In this document: in pieces, positions 48,071 through 57,565 of the stretch
How positions within the stretch are numbered: the first letter of the stretch is position 1
Layout of the letters: each line of letters starts with the position of its first letter
DNA from: DAOMNO01 sp035443885
GTDB lineage: Bacteria > Planctomycetota > Phycisphaerae > Phycisphaerales > SM1A02
Length of the DNA: 64,000 nucleotides
Reading direction: 5' to 3'
Assembly: GCA_035443885.1 (NCBI GenBank)
Contig: DAOMNO010000014.1
Coordinates: 1 to 64,000, forward strand
Translations under genes and position numbers: made by a program
The notes under the pieces: model-generated
Database searches by the model: none
The model's input: only the letters and a program-made list of their open reading frames with translations
What the model was told of the DNA's origin: nothing

Positions 48071-49282
48071 TCACATCACTTCCGCAAGCGGCACGGCGCA
48101 GCGATTCTGTGCAGCGAGCATGGCTGCTTCCAGCACGCGCTGCACTTCGTAGCCGTCGCGGAAGTCGGGCAGCGGCAGTTCGGGTTGCTCCCCGCCGAGC
48201 GTGCGCAGAATGTCCGCTGCCATGTTGATGAAGCCGTGTTCATAGCCGATCACGTGCCCATCCGGCCACCAGTTGGCAGCGTAAGGATGCGCGCCGGCTC
48301 GCGTACACATGATTCGCCGCCAGCCGTCTGTGCGCGGCGCGCCGCCCATTTTGCCGCCTTCGTAGAAGTGCAGCACGTTCATGTCTTCAAACTCAAAGCG
48401 AAGTGAAGCGCGCTCGCCGTTGATTTCGATGGTGTTCGCGTTCAAGCGGCCGGCGGCGACTCGCGTGGCTTCAAAGCTGGCGATGCCGCCGCCCGTGAGT
48501 GAAGCGAGAAACAGCATGGCGTCATCGACATCAACGGATGATGTTCGAGGTTTCGAGCCTTGCAGCACGTTTGAGGGCATCGCTTCAGCTCGCTCGGTGA
48601 TAAATGTTTTTGCGATGGCGCCGTGGATGTCCGTGATCTCCTCCCCCGTGATGAAGCGGGTGAGGTCGATGAGATGCGCGTTCAGGTCGCCATGCGCACC
48701 GGAACCGGCTCGCTTCTTCTCGAAGCGCCAGCTCATTGGTGTCTGCGCGCCGCCCCAGCTTTGCAGGTAGGTTGCACGCACATGCGCGAGGCGCCCCAGC
48801 GCGCCTTCGCGCACCAGCTTGTGCGCCAGCGCGACGGCTGGGCACCGGCGATAGTTGAACCACACGAACGTGCGCTGCGGGGCGGGTGAAGCCTGCGCAG
48901 CGCGAACCGCCACTTCCAACATTGCGCGGGCTTCCGCCAGACTGCGCGCCAGCGGCTTTTCGCACGCGACATGTTTGCCCGCTTCAAGCATCGCGATTGC
49001 CTGTTCCGCGTGTGCATCGTTGGGGGTGGCCACATCGACCAGTTGCACCCGGTCGTCGTTGGCAAGGCTTCGCCAGTCGGTCGTCCAGCTCTGCCAGCCC
49101 CACTTGGGCGCGAAGTCGCGCAGTGAGGCCTCGTCGCGGGCGGCGAGGGTTCGCAGCACGGGTGTGAGCGGCGTGGAAAAGAAGCGGGAAGCCTGCCCCC
49201 AGGCGTTGCTGTGTGCGCGGCCCATGAACTGCTGGCCGATCAGCGCGATGCCGCATTCTGTAGCGCGAGGGGCGTTTTCCAT
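48071..49282 (-). CDS. Gfo/Idh/MocA family oxidoreductase
   Basis: The 403-aa product has an N-terminal Rossmann fold (IALIGQQFMGRAHSNAW), VATPNDAHAEQAIAMLEAGK, HVACEKPLARSLAEARAML (the EKP motif) and FVWFNYRRCPAVALA in the substrate domain. It probably oxidises a sugar or sugar derivative with NAD(P). Transcribed with the TIM-barrel isomerase gene downstream and divergent from the ThuA-DUF1080 gene. Confidence 0.93.
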   Translation of the reverse strand: MENAPRATECGIALIGQQFMGRAHSNAWGQASRFFSTPLTPVLRTLAARDEASLRDFAPKWGWQSWTTDWRSLANDDRVQLVDVATPNDAHAEQAIAMLEAGKHVACEKPLARSLAEARAMLEVAVRAAQASPAPQRTFVWFNYRRCPAVALAHKLVREGALGRLAHVRATYLQSWGGAQTPMSWRFEKKRAGSGAHGDLNAHLIDLTRFITGEEITDIHGAIAKTFITERAEAMPSNVLQGSKPRTSSVDVDDAMLFLASLTGGGIASFEATRVAAGRLNANTIEINGERASLRFEFEDMNVLHFYEGGKMGGAPRTDGWRRIMCTRAGAHPYAANWWPDGHVIGYEHGFINMAADILRTLGGEQPELPLPDFRDGYEVQRVLEAAMLAAQNRCAVPLAEVM

Positions 49283-49326
49283 CGATCAGGTATAGTAATG
49301 CAAACGCGAAAGACAGGAGACGCGCC

Positions 49327-50655
49327 ATGCTTGCTGCCGCCTTTGCACCGACCGTACTTGTTTTGACCGCTGCGCTCACCGGCGCGCCGGCTGCTCACGA
49401 CGCCGAAGCTGCACCATTGAAGGTGCTTGTGCTCACCGGCGGCGGATATCACGACTTCACCGGCAATACGCCCGCGCTGCTGGAAGGCGTGAAGGGTTTG
49501 GCGGCGCGGCCGATCGAGTTCACGACCTTGAAGCTGGCGACAAGGCCGCGCGAAGGCGATACGGGGCCGTCGCTCGCGGATGAAGACATCTTCTCCCGGC
49601 ATCATGTCGTGCTGGCGTATATGCAAGGCGAGCTTGGCTTCACCGATGATGTAAAGGCGCGGTTTCTTTCGTATGTGCGCGAGGGCGGTGGGTATGTCGC
49701 CATCCACAGCGCGGGGGATTCGCATCCGGGCTGGGATGAATACGACAAGCTGCTGGGCGGCAGGTTCGAGTATCACCCGCCTTTCGGTCCCATGACTGTG
49801 AAGGCCGAAGTTACGCTCCACCCCATTATGAAAGGTGTGGACACGACCTGGGAGCTGAACGACGAGTTCTATCACCTGCAGAAGTGCGCGGAAGATGACA
49901 AGCTCGTGCTCATGCGCGGGCGCAGCCCCGGCGAGGCGGAAGATGCCCCCACGCGCCCCGTCGCATGGGAAAAAAACTACGGCGCGGGCCGCGTGTTTTA
50001 CACCATCCTCGGCCATGGCAGAGAGACGCATGAAGATGCGCGCTTCCACAGGTTGATTGCGAACGCAGTCGTGTGGGCTGCGGAAGCGCCGCGACCGGAT
50101 TCCGAAGGTCGCTATCACCTGCTCACCGGCGAGCGCAGTGGACTCGAACGCAACTGGTCAATGGCCGGTCCGGGCGGGTTCCGCTGTGAGCAGGGCGAGA
50201 TCGTCGCGCACGGCGGCATGGGATTGTTCTGGTATCACCAGCGGCGCTTCCGCGATTTCACGCTTGAGCTTGAGTTCATGACCACGCGAAAGGAAGACAA
50301 CTCCGGCATCTTCGTGCGATTTATGAAGCCCTCGGATGATCCGTGGTACGCCGTCCGTCATGGGCATGAGATTCAGATCTGCGACACAGCGGGGCCAAAG
50401 CAGCGCACTGGCAGCGTGTATTCCTATGCGGATGCGGAGAAGGGACCTGAAGCGTCGTTCGGCCCCGGCAAGTGGAATCGCTATGAAATCACCGTTCGCG
50501 GCGATGAATACACCGTCGTGCTCAACGGCAAGCAGATTCTTCAGTGGACCAGCCCGAGCGACCGCCACGGCAGAGAAGGCTACATCGGCTTGCAGAATCA
50601 CGATGATTCCTCGCCGGTGCGGTATCGCAACATCACTGTCCGTGAACTGAACTGA
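49327..50655 (+). CDS. Exported ThuA domain plus DUF1080 (3-keto-disaccharide hydrolase-like) fusion
   Basis: The 442-aa product has a short signal region, then a ThuA-like trehalose-utilisation domain (KVLVLTGGGYHDF, GGGYVAIHSAGDSHPGWDEY, GAGRVFYTILGHGRETHED) to about residue 250, followed by a LamG-like DUF1080 domain (NWSMAGPGGFRCEQGEIVAH, FTLELEFMTTRKEDNSGIFV, EGYIGLQNHDDSSPVRYRNI). DUF1080 enzymes of the phylum hydrolyse 3-keto-glycosides. Divergent from the oxidoreductase operon, with which it likely shares a catabolic role. Confidence 0.92.
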   Translation: MLAAAFAPTVLVLTAALTGAPAAHDAEAAPLKVLVLTGGGYHDFTGNTPALLEGVKGLAARPIEFTTLKLATRPREGDTGPSLADEDIFSRHHVVLAYMQGELGFTDDVKARFLSYVREGGGYVAIHSAGDSHPGWDEYDKLLGGRFEYHPPFGPMTVKAEVTLHPIMKGVDTTWELNDEFYHLQKCAEDDKLVLMRGRSPGEAEDAPTRPVAWEKNYGAGRVFYTILGHGRETHEDARFHRLIANAVVWAAEAPRPDSEGRYHLLTGERSGLERNWSMAGPGGFRCEQGEIVAHGGMGLFWYHQRRFRDFTLELEFMTTRKEDNSGIFVRFMKPSDDPWYAVRHGHEIQICDTAGPKQRTGSVYSYADAEKGPEASFGPGKWNRYEITVRGDEYTVVLNGKQILQWTSPSDRHGREGYIGLQNHDDSSPVRYRNITVRELN

Positions 50656-50697
50656 CGCAGCGACCGAGTTTCCCTACGGCGCGGCGCGCCGTGCTGA

Positions 50698-51843
50698 ATG
50701 ATGACCGCCGTCCTCGCCGCCTACGTTCATTCGATCGACCCGGTGGCGTTTCACTTGGGGCCGCTGGCGATTCGCTGGTACGGCTTGTCATACATGGCGG
50801 GATTCGCGGTGGCATGGGTGCTGCTTCAACAGTTCTCCAAGAAAGGCCGCACGCCGCTCTCGACTCAGGCCGTTGGCGATCTCATGTTCTATATGGTCAT
50901 CGGCGTGCTGGCCGGTGGGCGGCTGGGCTATGTGCTCTTCTACGACCAGCGGTTGCTCATCGACTTCTCATCGCATTTCCCATTCTGGGGCGTCTTCGCC
51001 ATCACGCGCGGCGGAATGTCGAGCCACGGCGGAATCGTCGGTGTCATTCTCATGTCGATCTTCTACAGCAGGCGCTACCGCATCGCGCCGCTTCATCTCT
51101 TCGATCTCGCAGCGTTCTTCTGCACACCGGGCCTGTTCTTTGGTCGCATTGCGAACTTCGTGAATGCGGAACTCTGGGGTCGCGCGCTGCCTCAGGCTCT
51201 GCAAAGCGAACCGCCGGGGTGGAGCGTGAAATATCCGCAGGAGATTCTGGAACGGTGGATGCCCGCGCTCAGGCAAGGGCGCCAGACAGCGGAGCAGCAT
51301 GAAGCGGCCATCGCGCGTGTCGCATCAGACCTGCACATCACTGTGCCGCCTGACCAGCTTGCGGGCGTCGTGATCGCTGAGCTTGAACGCAGGCTTGATC
51401 TGATCGAGCAGCAACTCGGCCCCGTGATCGGGCTGGATCAGAACTTTTATGAACGTGTTGTGCGACTTGCTCGTGATTCGGGCGACCTGCTGCATGAACA
51501 GGTAACAAGCGCGCTGTCTCCCTTGCTCACCGCCTATCACCCCTCGCAGCTCTATCAGGCGGTTACTGACGGGCCGATCCTGTTCGCGGTGCTTGCGGTC
51601 GTCTGGCTGCGGCCCCGCAAGCCGGGCGTCGTCGGTGGGGCGTTTCTCATCACCTATGGCATCCTGCGGCTGGTTACAGAGCTGTTCCGCCAGCCGGATG
51701 CCGGCGTAGAGTTGACGCTCAACCTGCTCACGCGCGGCCAGACACTGAGCGCGCTGATGATCGTCTGCGGGGCGGGGATGGTTGCCTGGGGTTCACGTCG
51801 GGATGTGCCGAAAATGGGCGGTCTGCTGGGAAAACAGAGCTGA
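50698..51843 (+). CDS. lgt: Prolipoprotein diacylglyceryl transferase with large insertion
   Basis: The 381-aa product has the Lgt landmarks: IRWYGLSYMAGFAVAW, GGRLGYVLFYD, ITRGGMSSHGGIVGVI, FFGRIANFVNAELWGR and YHPSQLYQAV, with predicted membrane helices. It transfers diacylglycerol to the lipobox cysteine of prolipoproteins, including those in this window. It is about 100 residues longer than usual because of an insert between NAELWGR and HPSQLYQ containing a helical stretch (AGVVIAELERRLDLIEQQ). ATGATG start at 50698. Confidence 0.93.
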   Translation: MMTAVLAAYVHSIDPVAFHLGPLAIRWYGLSYMAGFAVAWVLLQQFSKKGRTPLSTQAVGDLMFYMVIGVLAGGRLGYVLFYDQRLLIDFSSHFPFWGVFAITRGGMSSHGGIVGVILMSIFYSRRYRIAPLHLFDLAAFFCTPGLFFGRIANFVNAELWGRALPQALQSEPPGWSVKYPQEILERWMPALRQGRQTAEQHEAAIARVASDLHITVPPDQLAGVVIAELERRLDLIEQQLGPVIGLDQNFYERVVRLARDSGDLLHEQVTSALSPLLTAYHPSQLYQAVTDGPILFAVLAVVWLRPRKPGVVGGAFLITYGILRLVTELFRQPDAGVELTLNLLTRGQTLSALMIVCGAGMVAWGSRRDVPKMGGLLGKQS

Positions 51844-52101
51844 TTACTGAGAAAAGCGCCGTTTTTTCCTTTACAAACGGCCCATGAAGCTTTTCAATGG
51901 CACTGGTTCATCGGCAGGTGCGGCTCAAATCGCCGAGCCATTCATCCGATTCATTTCATAGTCTTGCTGCCGCACCGACGTGCTACGATAGAGAGAGTGA
52001 AACTCCTGCCTGATCGCGGCCCCGCTGTGTTCAGGCTCGCCTTGCTTGATAAGGCGCACGGTGAACAGCCCGGAGTGAAGCGGGGATCAGGGAGTCGGGT
52101 C

Positions 52102-52758
52102 ATGCCAGGCACACTCACAACGCCACACGCACCAACGCTTGTTCGAGATTTTGAAGCGATCTACGCTGAGGCGCGCGGTGATGCCTCGCGCATTCCGTGG
52201 GCGCACGGTCGCCCGCACCCCGCGCTCGTAAGCTGGTTGAACGTCGTCGCGCCGTCGCTGGTTCGTTGCGGCGGTCGCGTGGCGGTCATCGGTTGCGGGC
52301 TTGGCGACGATGCGCGCGAGCTGATGCGCCGCGGCTATGACGTAACCGCGTTCGATTGCAGCCCGACCGCCGTTCGCTGGGCCAGGCAGCTTGATCCCAC
52401 GCACGAAGGCAACTATGTGGAAGCGGATTTGTTTGATGTGCCGCCGCGCTGGCGACATCGCTTCGATCTTGTGGTTGAAGTCAACACGCTGCAATCGCTG
52501 CCGATTGAGCAGCGGGGTGAAGCGATGAAGTGTGCTGCGGAACTAGTAACGAGGCACGGGCACCTGCTGGTCATCTGCCGTGGCTGTGAAAAGCCCGCCG
52601 CCGCGAACGATGGCCCCCCCTGGCCCTTGACCAGGCACGAACTGCTGGAGCTGGCGAGTGCTGCGGGTCTTCGGCCTGAAGGACAGATCGCTGCGTTTGA
52701 GGACGATGAGACGCCGCCCGTGCTGCGCCTGCGGGGCGTGTTCCGTCACGGCGTGTGA
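52102..52758 (+). CDS. SAM-dependent methyltransferase, thiopurine methyltransferase-like
   Basis: The 218-aa product has motif I VAVIGCGLGDDARELM, the motif II-like TAFDCSPTAVRWARQ and FDLVVEVNTLQSLP. Size and order fit small-molecule class I methyltransferases of the thiopurine/tellurite-resistance-like group. ATG 52102 is preferred over upstream TTG 51964. The next gene starts 12 bp later with GTG. Confidence 0.82.
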   Translation: MPGTLTTPHAPTLVRDFEAIYAEARGDASRIPWAHGRPHPALVSWLNVVAPSLVRCGGRVAVIGCGLGDDARELMRRGYDVTAFDCSPTAVRWARQLDPTHEGNYVEADLFDVPPRWRHRFDLVVEVNTLQSLPIEQRGEAMKCAAELVTRHGHLLVICRGCEKPAAANDGPPWPLTRHELLELASAAGLRPEGQIAAFEDDETPPVLRLRGVFRHGV

Positions 52759-52770
52759 TAGTCTGTCGTT

Positions 52771-53547
52771 GTGAAGCCGCTGCAAACCGAAGCGCTGACA
52801 TGGACCGGCCTGCTGTCGCAGTGGGTTCGTTTTGCGCAGAGCGCGCCCGCACTGCCGAAGAATGCTGAAGGCGAGCGATGGCGTGCTGCGGTGCCATCCG
52901 TCATCGCACTGCAGGCGGTTACGTTCGCGCTGAACGATCTCGCGCGATTGCCGGTCGCTGATCGAGCGCACGCGCGCGACAAGGCGGACATGATGATCCG
53001 CGATCATACCGCGACGCTGATGTCGATCTGGCAGGGTGACGCGATGCCCAACGCGGTTCAGGAGATGATCGCGGATGCGGATGATGCGCTGGCTCGCGCC
53101 GCGTTTGCAGGTGCGATCGAACTCATCTGGCCCGGTCCCGGCGCGATGGTGATGCCTGCGGTGGATATCGACCTGAATGCGGGTGGAACACTGCTCATCA
53201 TGCAGCCGGGCACGATCGTCATGCCGGGCGAACCAGTGGCGTGGTGGGCGGATCGCGATGGCGAAGAACTCACACGCGCGCTGATCGGTTTTCCGGCGTC
53301 GCAGCCGGAATCGCCGCGGCAGGTGTATCGCCAGATGCGAGCGGACGGGGTGATGGTTTGCGATGTCATCGCGCCGCTGGCGATGGAGCCGGCACCGGAC
53401 GGCATGCCTCTGCTTGTGCCGCTGCTGGAATGCGGCCGCGCCATCGGCCGCTTCACGCTGGATGCAGCCGAATGGGAGTCGATTCAGCGAAATGCAATGT
53501 TGAGCGAGATGATCGAGGTGGTTGAGCTGACCGCATCGCAACGATGA
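52771..53547 (+). CDS. Hypothetical protein, 258 aa
   Basis: GTG start 12 bp after the methyltransferase, suggesting co-transcription. The product is soluble and mixed alpha/beta (WRAAVPSVIALQAVTFALND, then AVDIDLNAGGTLLIMQPGTI). No recognisable motif. Convergent with the membrane protein gene, one base between stops. Confidence 0.65.
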   Translation: MKPLQTEALTWTGLLSQWVRFAQSAPALPKNAEGERWRAAVPSVIALQAVTFALNDLARLPVADRAHARDKADMMIRDHTATLMSIWQGDAMPNAVQEMIADADDALARAAFAGAIELIWPGPGAMVMPAVDIDLNAGGTLLIMQPGTIVMPGEPVAWWADRDGEELTRALIGFPASQPESPRQVYRQMRADGVMVCDVIAPLAMEPAPDGMPLLVPLLECGRAIGRFTLDAAEWESIQRNAMLSEMIEVVELTASQR

Positions 53548-53548
53548 G

Positions 53549-54448
53549 TCAGGTCGTTTCGTTCGATTGCGTGGTTTCCGCAGCAGCGACTTCTTCCGCA
53601 GCTTCTTCGTCTTTTTTCACCGGCTTCGCGTCCGCGTGCCATTGATCGGGATACAGGCGAGATGCGATGGCGCCGATGATGAGATGCAGATTGCGGTGTT
53701 TGTAATCATCAAGCATGATGCGCCTGCCGCTTGAATCGACGACATATGCGATGGATTTTTTCATCCAGCGGCTCATGTCAATGTCGGCGATCTCATCACG
53801 CTTGAGCGCGCCTTCCGGCGTGTGCAGCGTGCCGTCTTCATCAAGGCGATACTTCCTGGCTCGCGTGGCGAAGAGCACCCACAAGTAATACGGCACAAAA
53901 GGCAGGCACGCGATGAACGCCCACTGCGTCGGGCGGTCATATGTGCTGGGCTTCTTGACGGTCGCCACTGCTTGTGCGCCGCGATCGGCGATGTCATGCG
54001 CCAGCAGTTGCACGCCGGTGAGCGGATAGTCAATCGGTCGCCCTTGATTGAGCGCGCTCTGAAAGAGCATCAGCGCGACGAGCCATGATTCTTCGTTGCG
54101 CTCACGGATCGATTCAATCGCCTCGCGGAACTCGGCTTCGCGTGCTGCGAGTTTTTCTGCGTCGCCTGCATCGATGGGCACGGGCTTCGCTTTGAAGTGC
54201 TCCGTTTGCAGTCGTTGAATCTCCGCACCGACGAGTGTGCGGGCTTCTTCAGCGGTGGTATCCCATCCGCCCGGCTCCAGCGCGGTTTTGACCTGCATGC
54301 AGATGTTGCCGCGATGCACGGCCATCTCCCGCGAGGGAATGGCATACACGTAGTCGTACACGCCCCAGAGACCCATGACGAGGCAGACGAGGACAACGAA
54401 GATGCATCGCCAGGCGAAATGTCGTGCGATCGTGGTTTCAACAACCAT
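53549..54448 (-). CDS. Hypothetical membrane protein, 299 aa
   Basis: Two hydrophobic segments are visible: residues 12-35 (AWRCIFVVLVCLVMGLWGVY) and 173-195 (WAFIACLPFVPYYLWVLFAT). Between them is a charged, coiled-coil-prone stretch (EIQRLQTEHFKAKPVPIDAG). The C-terminus after RRIMLDDYKHRNLHLIIGA is rich in Glu and Ala. The product probably spans the inner membrane; function unknown. Confidence 0.75.
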   Translation of the reverse strand: MVVETTIARHFAWRCIFVVLVCLVMGLWGVYDYVYAIPSREMAVHRGNICMQVKTALEPGGWDTTAEEARTLVGAEIQRLQTEHFKAKPVPIDAGDAEKLAAREAEFREAIESIRERNEESWLVALMLFQSALNQGRPIDYPLTGVQLLAHDIADRGAQAVATVKKPSTYDRPTQWAFIACLPFVPYYLWVLFATRARKYRLDEDGTLHTPEGALKRDEIADIDMSRWMKKSIAYVVDSSGRRIMLDDYKHRNLHLIIGAIASRLYPDQWHADAKPVKKDEEAAEEVAAAETTQSNETT

Positions 54449-54692
54449 GAGGTGCGGCCCTTGTTCCCGGGGGGTGTCTGGTCGCGAAAAAAACCCGCTG
54501 CGGAGTGGAATCAGATCGGTGTGAAACGGGTCGTATCATAAGAGACGGCCCAAAACCCGGGCCAGATTACTCGAACGGAGACCTGACAACACGCCGCAGC
54601 GACCGAGAATGCTTGTCCAGTTCCAAAAACGGCTCGGAACCCCGCGGAGTGCGACACCAAGACGATTCCTTCTCTCTCAGGAGCAAACAGTC

Positions 54693-54983
54693 ATGAAGCG
54701 TACTTTCATCCATCGTTTCGGTCTTCTCACCCTCGCAGGCGGGGTAAGTCTGGCGACGCTCGGCTTCTCCGGCGGGTGCGCAAGCAACGATGCGCAGGGC
54801 GGCGCGCTGCTTGGCGCGGGTATCGGCGCGATTGGCGGTGCAGTGATCGGCCACAACAATGGCCGCCGCGCCGCGGAAGGCGCTGCCATCGGCGCGGGCA
54901 TCGGCGCACTGGGCGGGTACATCATCGGCAATGAATCCGACAAGGCCAAGGCCTATCAGTACCACCCCAACTATCGATATTGA
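54693..54983 (+). CDS. Glycine-zipper lipoprotein
   Basis: The 96-aa product has a lipoprotein signal with the cysteine in FSGGCASN and a mature part made of GxxxG-type glycine-zipper repeats (GALLGAGIGAIGGAVIG, AAIGAGIGALGGYIIG), typical of outer-membrane lipoproteins such as the SlyB/OmpA-like small proteins. CAGGAG precedes ATG 54693. A GC-rich hairpin follows. Confidence 0.87.
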   Translation: MKRTFIHRFGLLTLAGGVSLATLGFSGGCASNDAQGGALLGAGIGAIGGAVIGHNNGRRAAEGAAIGAGIGALGGYIIGNESDKAKAYQYHPNYRY

Positions 54984-55028
54984 ACCTCCTCCTTTCTCCT
55001 CCCCTTGATTGGGGAAACCTCTGCACAC

Positions 55029-55054
55029 CGCCGCCGGGTTGACGCCCGGCGGCG
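55029..55054 (+). terminator. GC hairpin after the glycine-zipper gene
   Basis: CGCCGCCGGG-TTGACG-CCCGGCGGCG, a 10-bp perfect stem followed by TTCTG. Stable stem but weak T-tract. Confidence 0.6.
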
Positions 55055-55084
55055 TTCTGCGCGCCGGGCGGCTACGATGCCGAC

Positions 55085-55651
55085 GTGAAGCTCTACACCC
55101 GCACAGGTGATGACGGTTCCACCGGCCTCTTCGGCGGACAGCGCGTGGGGAAAGATCATCCGCGCGTCAACGCCTATGGCACGGTGGATGAACTCAACGC
55201 ATGCATCGGCCTCGCTGCGGCTGCGTGTGATGCGAGCCGCCCGCTGCACGCACAGTACCTTCGCATCTTCTCGCAGCTTCAGTCGCGGCTGTTTGATATC
55301 GGTGCGGACCTCGCCACGCCTGAAGGCGACAAGCACGAATCGAAGATCATGCGCATCACCGATTCACACGTGAGCGAAGTGGAAGCATGGATCGACGCGA
55401 TCGACGGCGGCAACGCGCCGATGAAGAGCTTTGTGCTGCCCGGCGGTACAGAACTCGCAGCGCGATTGCACCTGGCGCGCACCGTGTGCAGACGAGCGGA
55501 ACGACTGGTCATCGCGCTGGGGCGGGATGAAGCCGTCAGCGAAGGCGCGGTGGTGTACCTGAATCGCGTGAGCGACCTGCTTTTCGCCATGGCCCGCCGC
55601 GCGAATGCCGATGCGGGAGTGGCGGATATTCCATGGACGCCGGGCACGTAG
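55085..55651 (+). CDS. Cob(I)alamin adenosyltransferase, PduO type
   Basis: The 188-aa product starts at GTG 55085 with the family signature MKLYTRTGDDGSTGLFGGQR, followed by AYGTVDELNACIGLA and FVLPGGTELAARLHLART with VCRRAERLVIAL. The enzyme adds adenosine from ATP to cob(I)alamin in the cytosol. The C-terminus LNRVSDLLFAMARRAN is typical. No cobalamin riboswitch is visible in the 101 bp before it. Confidence 0.93.
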   Translation: MKLYTRTGDDGSTGLFGGQRVGKDHPRVNAYGTVDELNACIGLAAAACDASRPLHAQYLRIFSQLQSRLFDIGADLATPEGDKHESKIMRITDSHVSEVEAWIDAIDGGNAPMKSFVLPGGTELAARLHLARTVCRRAERLVIALGRDEAVSEGAVVYLNRVSDLLFAMARRANADAGVADIPWTPGT

Positions 55652-55657
55652 CACGTT

Positions 55658-56509
55658 TCATTGCATCACGAGTTCGCGTTCCGCTTCGCGAAGCGACAGC
55701 CGCGATCGAATGCGCTCATGGATCAGTTCGAGCCTTTGCGAGACGCGCGATTCACTGATGCCCAGCGCCATGCCGACTTCGCGCATGGTCAACTCTTCGT
55801 AGTAATAAAGCTGCAGGATGAGTCGATCGCGCTGATCGAGGCCCCGGCTGACCCATTCGCGCATATTTTCGCGCTGCACGTGGACGAGTGGCGTGCGCTG
55901 CCGCTCGTCGATGATGTTCGCGAAGCCGCCCGGCTCAGCTGGCGCATCGTCCTGTGAAGAGCGCGAATGCAGCGACATGGGCGCGGCAGGGGACCGCTCG
56001 GCGAGAAACCGTTGAAACTCCGGCGGCGAGGTCGAAGCGCGCGTGCGCAGTTCTTCTTCGCTTGGTGCGCGGCCATGCCGCTTGCGGAAATCGTCTTCCG
56101 CGTACTGAACCAGCTTCAATCGTTTGCGCGCCATGCGAGGAAGATGATCGATGCGACGCAGATAATCGTGCATGGCGCCTGCGATGCGCAGCGATGAGAA
56201 TGTTTCAAAGGTGATCTCGCGCTCAACGTCGTATCGCTCCATCGCATCAATGAGGCCGAGATATCCCTGCTGCACCAAGTCTTCAAGATCGACCTGGCTG
56301 GGCAAGCTCTTGTGCAATCGTGCAGCGATTCGCCTCACATGCCCCTGCATGTAGTGGACGATGAGTTTCGTGCGCAGGGCATCGGAGCGGCGACGTTTGT
56401 ACTCTCGCCACAGATCGCGCATTGTATCCGTGGAGAGTTCATCCAGCGGCGTTTCAAAGGTAAGTAACGGCGCGGAACCGCGCGTTCGCCTGCTTTGCGG
56501 GTAAAGCAT
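55658..56509 (-). CDS. FliA/WhiG-like RNA polymerase sigma factor (sigma-28 type)
   Basis: The 283-aa product has region 2 (DLVQQGYLGLIDAMERYD, FETFSSLRIAGAMHDYLR), region 3 and region 4 with a helix-turn-helix (EELTMREVGMALGISESRVS). Order and length match FliA/WhiG-type group 3 sigma factors. No flagellar gene is in the window, so its regulon cannot be judged. ATG 56509 (MLYPQ) is chosen; ATG 56422 (MRDLWREY) is an alternative. Confidence 0.88.
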   Translation of the reverse strand: MLYPQSRRTRGSAPLLTFETPLDELSTDTMRDLWREYKRRRSDALRTKLIVHYMQGHVRRIAARLHKSLPSQVDLEDLVQQGYLGLIDAMERYDVEREITFETFSSLRIAGAMHDYLRRIDHLPRMARKRLKLVQYAEDDFRKRHGRAPSEEELRTRASTSPPEFQRFLAERSPAAPMSLHSRSSQDDAPAEPGGFANIIDERQRTPLVHVQRENMREWVSRGLDQRDRLILQLYYYEELTMREVGMALGISESRVSQRLELIHERIRSRLSLREAERELVMQ

Positions 56510-56656
56510 CGGTCGAATCCTTGACCTGTGTATTGCGGGTGAAGAACACACCGCGCCGCACGTCCATGACGGCGCATCACGACAGCATAATTGACAAGAC
56601 GCCTTTGTCCAGTGGATTACTGCGAAGAAGTGAAATTAAGTTTCATCTTTTGCGCG

Positions 56657-56908
56657 CTATGCGACGGGCAGCATTGGAATCACAAGCTGCACAAGAATCA
56701 CGAGCGCGATCGCAAGGCCGATCATGGCAAGCACGATTTGCGCGGTCATCACTGACACCTCACGCCAATACACGCGCAGATCACGCAATCGCAATGCTTT
56801 GTAGATCATCGAAATGCCGAACGCCAAAGGCACAAGCAGTAGATACCACCATGTGTGAAAGACACCAAGAGGTGTGATGAACGGCACATACCCGAAAAGA
56901 ATGCTCAC
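56657..56908 (-). CDS. Small membrane protein, 83 aa
   Basis: Two predicted membrane segments: residues about 14-34 and 52-80 (QIVLAMIGLAIALVILVQLV). It starts at ATG 56908, overlapping the preceding gene stop by 4 bases (ATGA), and so is coupled to it. No family recognised. Confidence 0.7.
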   Translation of the reverse strand: MSILFGYVPFITPLGVFHTWWYLLLVPLAFGISMIYKALRLRDLRVYWREVSVMTAQIVLAMIGLAIALVILVQLVIPMLPVA

Positions 56909-57396
56909 GATTCGCCTCCCGGCTGATCGCTTGCACGGCGACGTTCGGGAACTGTCGGCGCGGGATGATGCGCAAAATGCATCGCATCGAGAATCACAAC
57001 CAGATTCATCAATCCGGCTAAGGCGATGAACAATATCCCCATTTCACTCACATGCGCGAGCGCCACAACTTTGCGCTCGGGCGGCAGGCCTTTGACGTAG
57101 CTCTGATGCACGTAATCCGCGCCGAAGGCGATCGGTCCGCACAATCCTTGCGCAAGGAACCAGAGTCGTTCCTCGCGGCGATCGACCGAACTCACCCCAC
57201 CGACGAGTAGACCCGTAAAGAAGAGGAACAGCACGCCGATCATGATGAACACGCCGCGCTTCCGCTCGCCAAGGCTGATGTGCCCCAGGCCGGGCCACAG
57301 CCACGCCAGCACCGCAGCGAAGAGGCTGAACTCTCGCACGGGTGCGGGTTCTTTGCTCGTGCTTCCGCTTGTCGAGTTGGGAAGTGTCTCAGCCAT
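56905..57396 (-). CDS. Polytopic membrane protein, DUF6677/TM2-like
   Basis: The 163-aa product has an N-terminal polar stretch then three or four hydrophobic segments: FAAVLAWLWPGLGHISLG, VFIMIGVLFLFFTGLLVGG and LFIALAGLMNLVVILDAMHF. The WLWPGLGHISLGERKRG pattern is found in small planctomycete membrane proteins. Function unknown; coupled to the 83-aa protein gene. Confidence 0.72.
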   Translation of the reverse strand: MAETLPNSTSGSTSKEPAPVREFSLFAAVLAWLWPGLGHISLGERKRGVFIMIGVLFLFFTGLLVGGVSSVDRREERLWFLAQGLCGPIAFGADYVHQSYVKGLPPERKVVALAHVSEMGILFIALAGLMNLVVILDAMHFAHHPAPTVPERRRASDQPGGES

Positions 57397-57565
57397 ATGT
57401 GCGAAGGTCCGAGAATACGAGCACGCTCGCGCGAATGCGAGGGTGCGAACAGGATGCGGCGGTTTGCCCTTCGAGGGCCGAGCTGGAATCGCCGATGAGG
57501 CCGGTAGTGTAGCGGCATCTTCGCTGCACGCGGTTTTTTCGGATTTCGTACTTCAGAGGTGCAGC

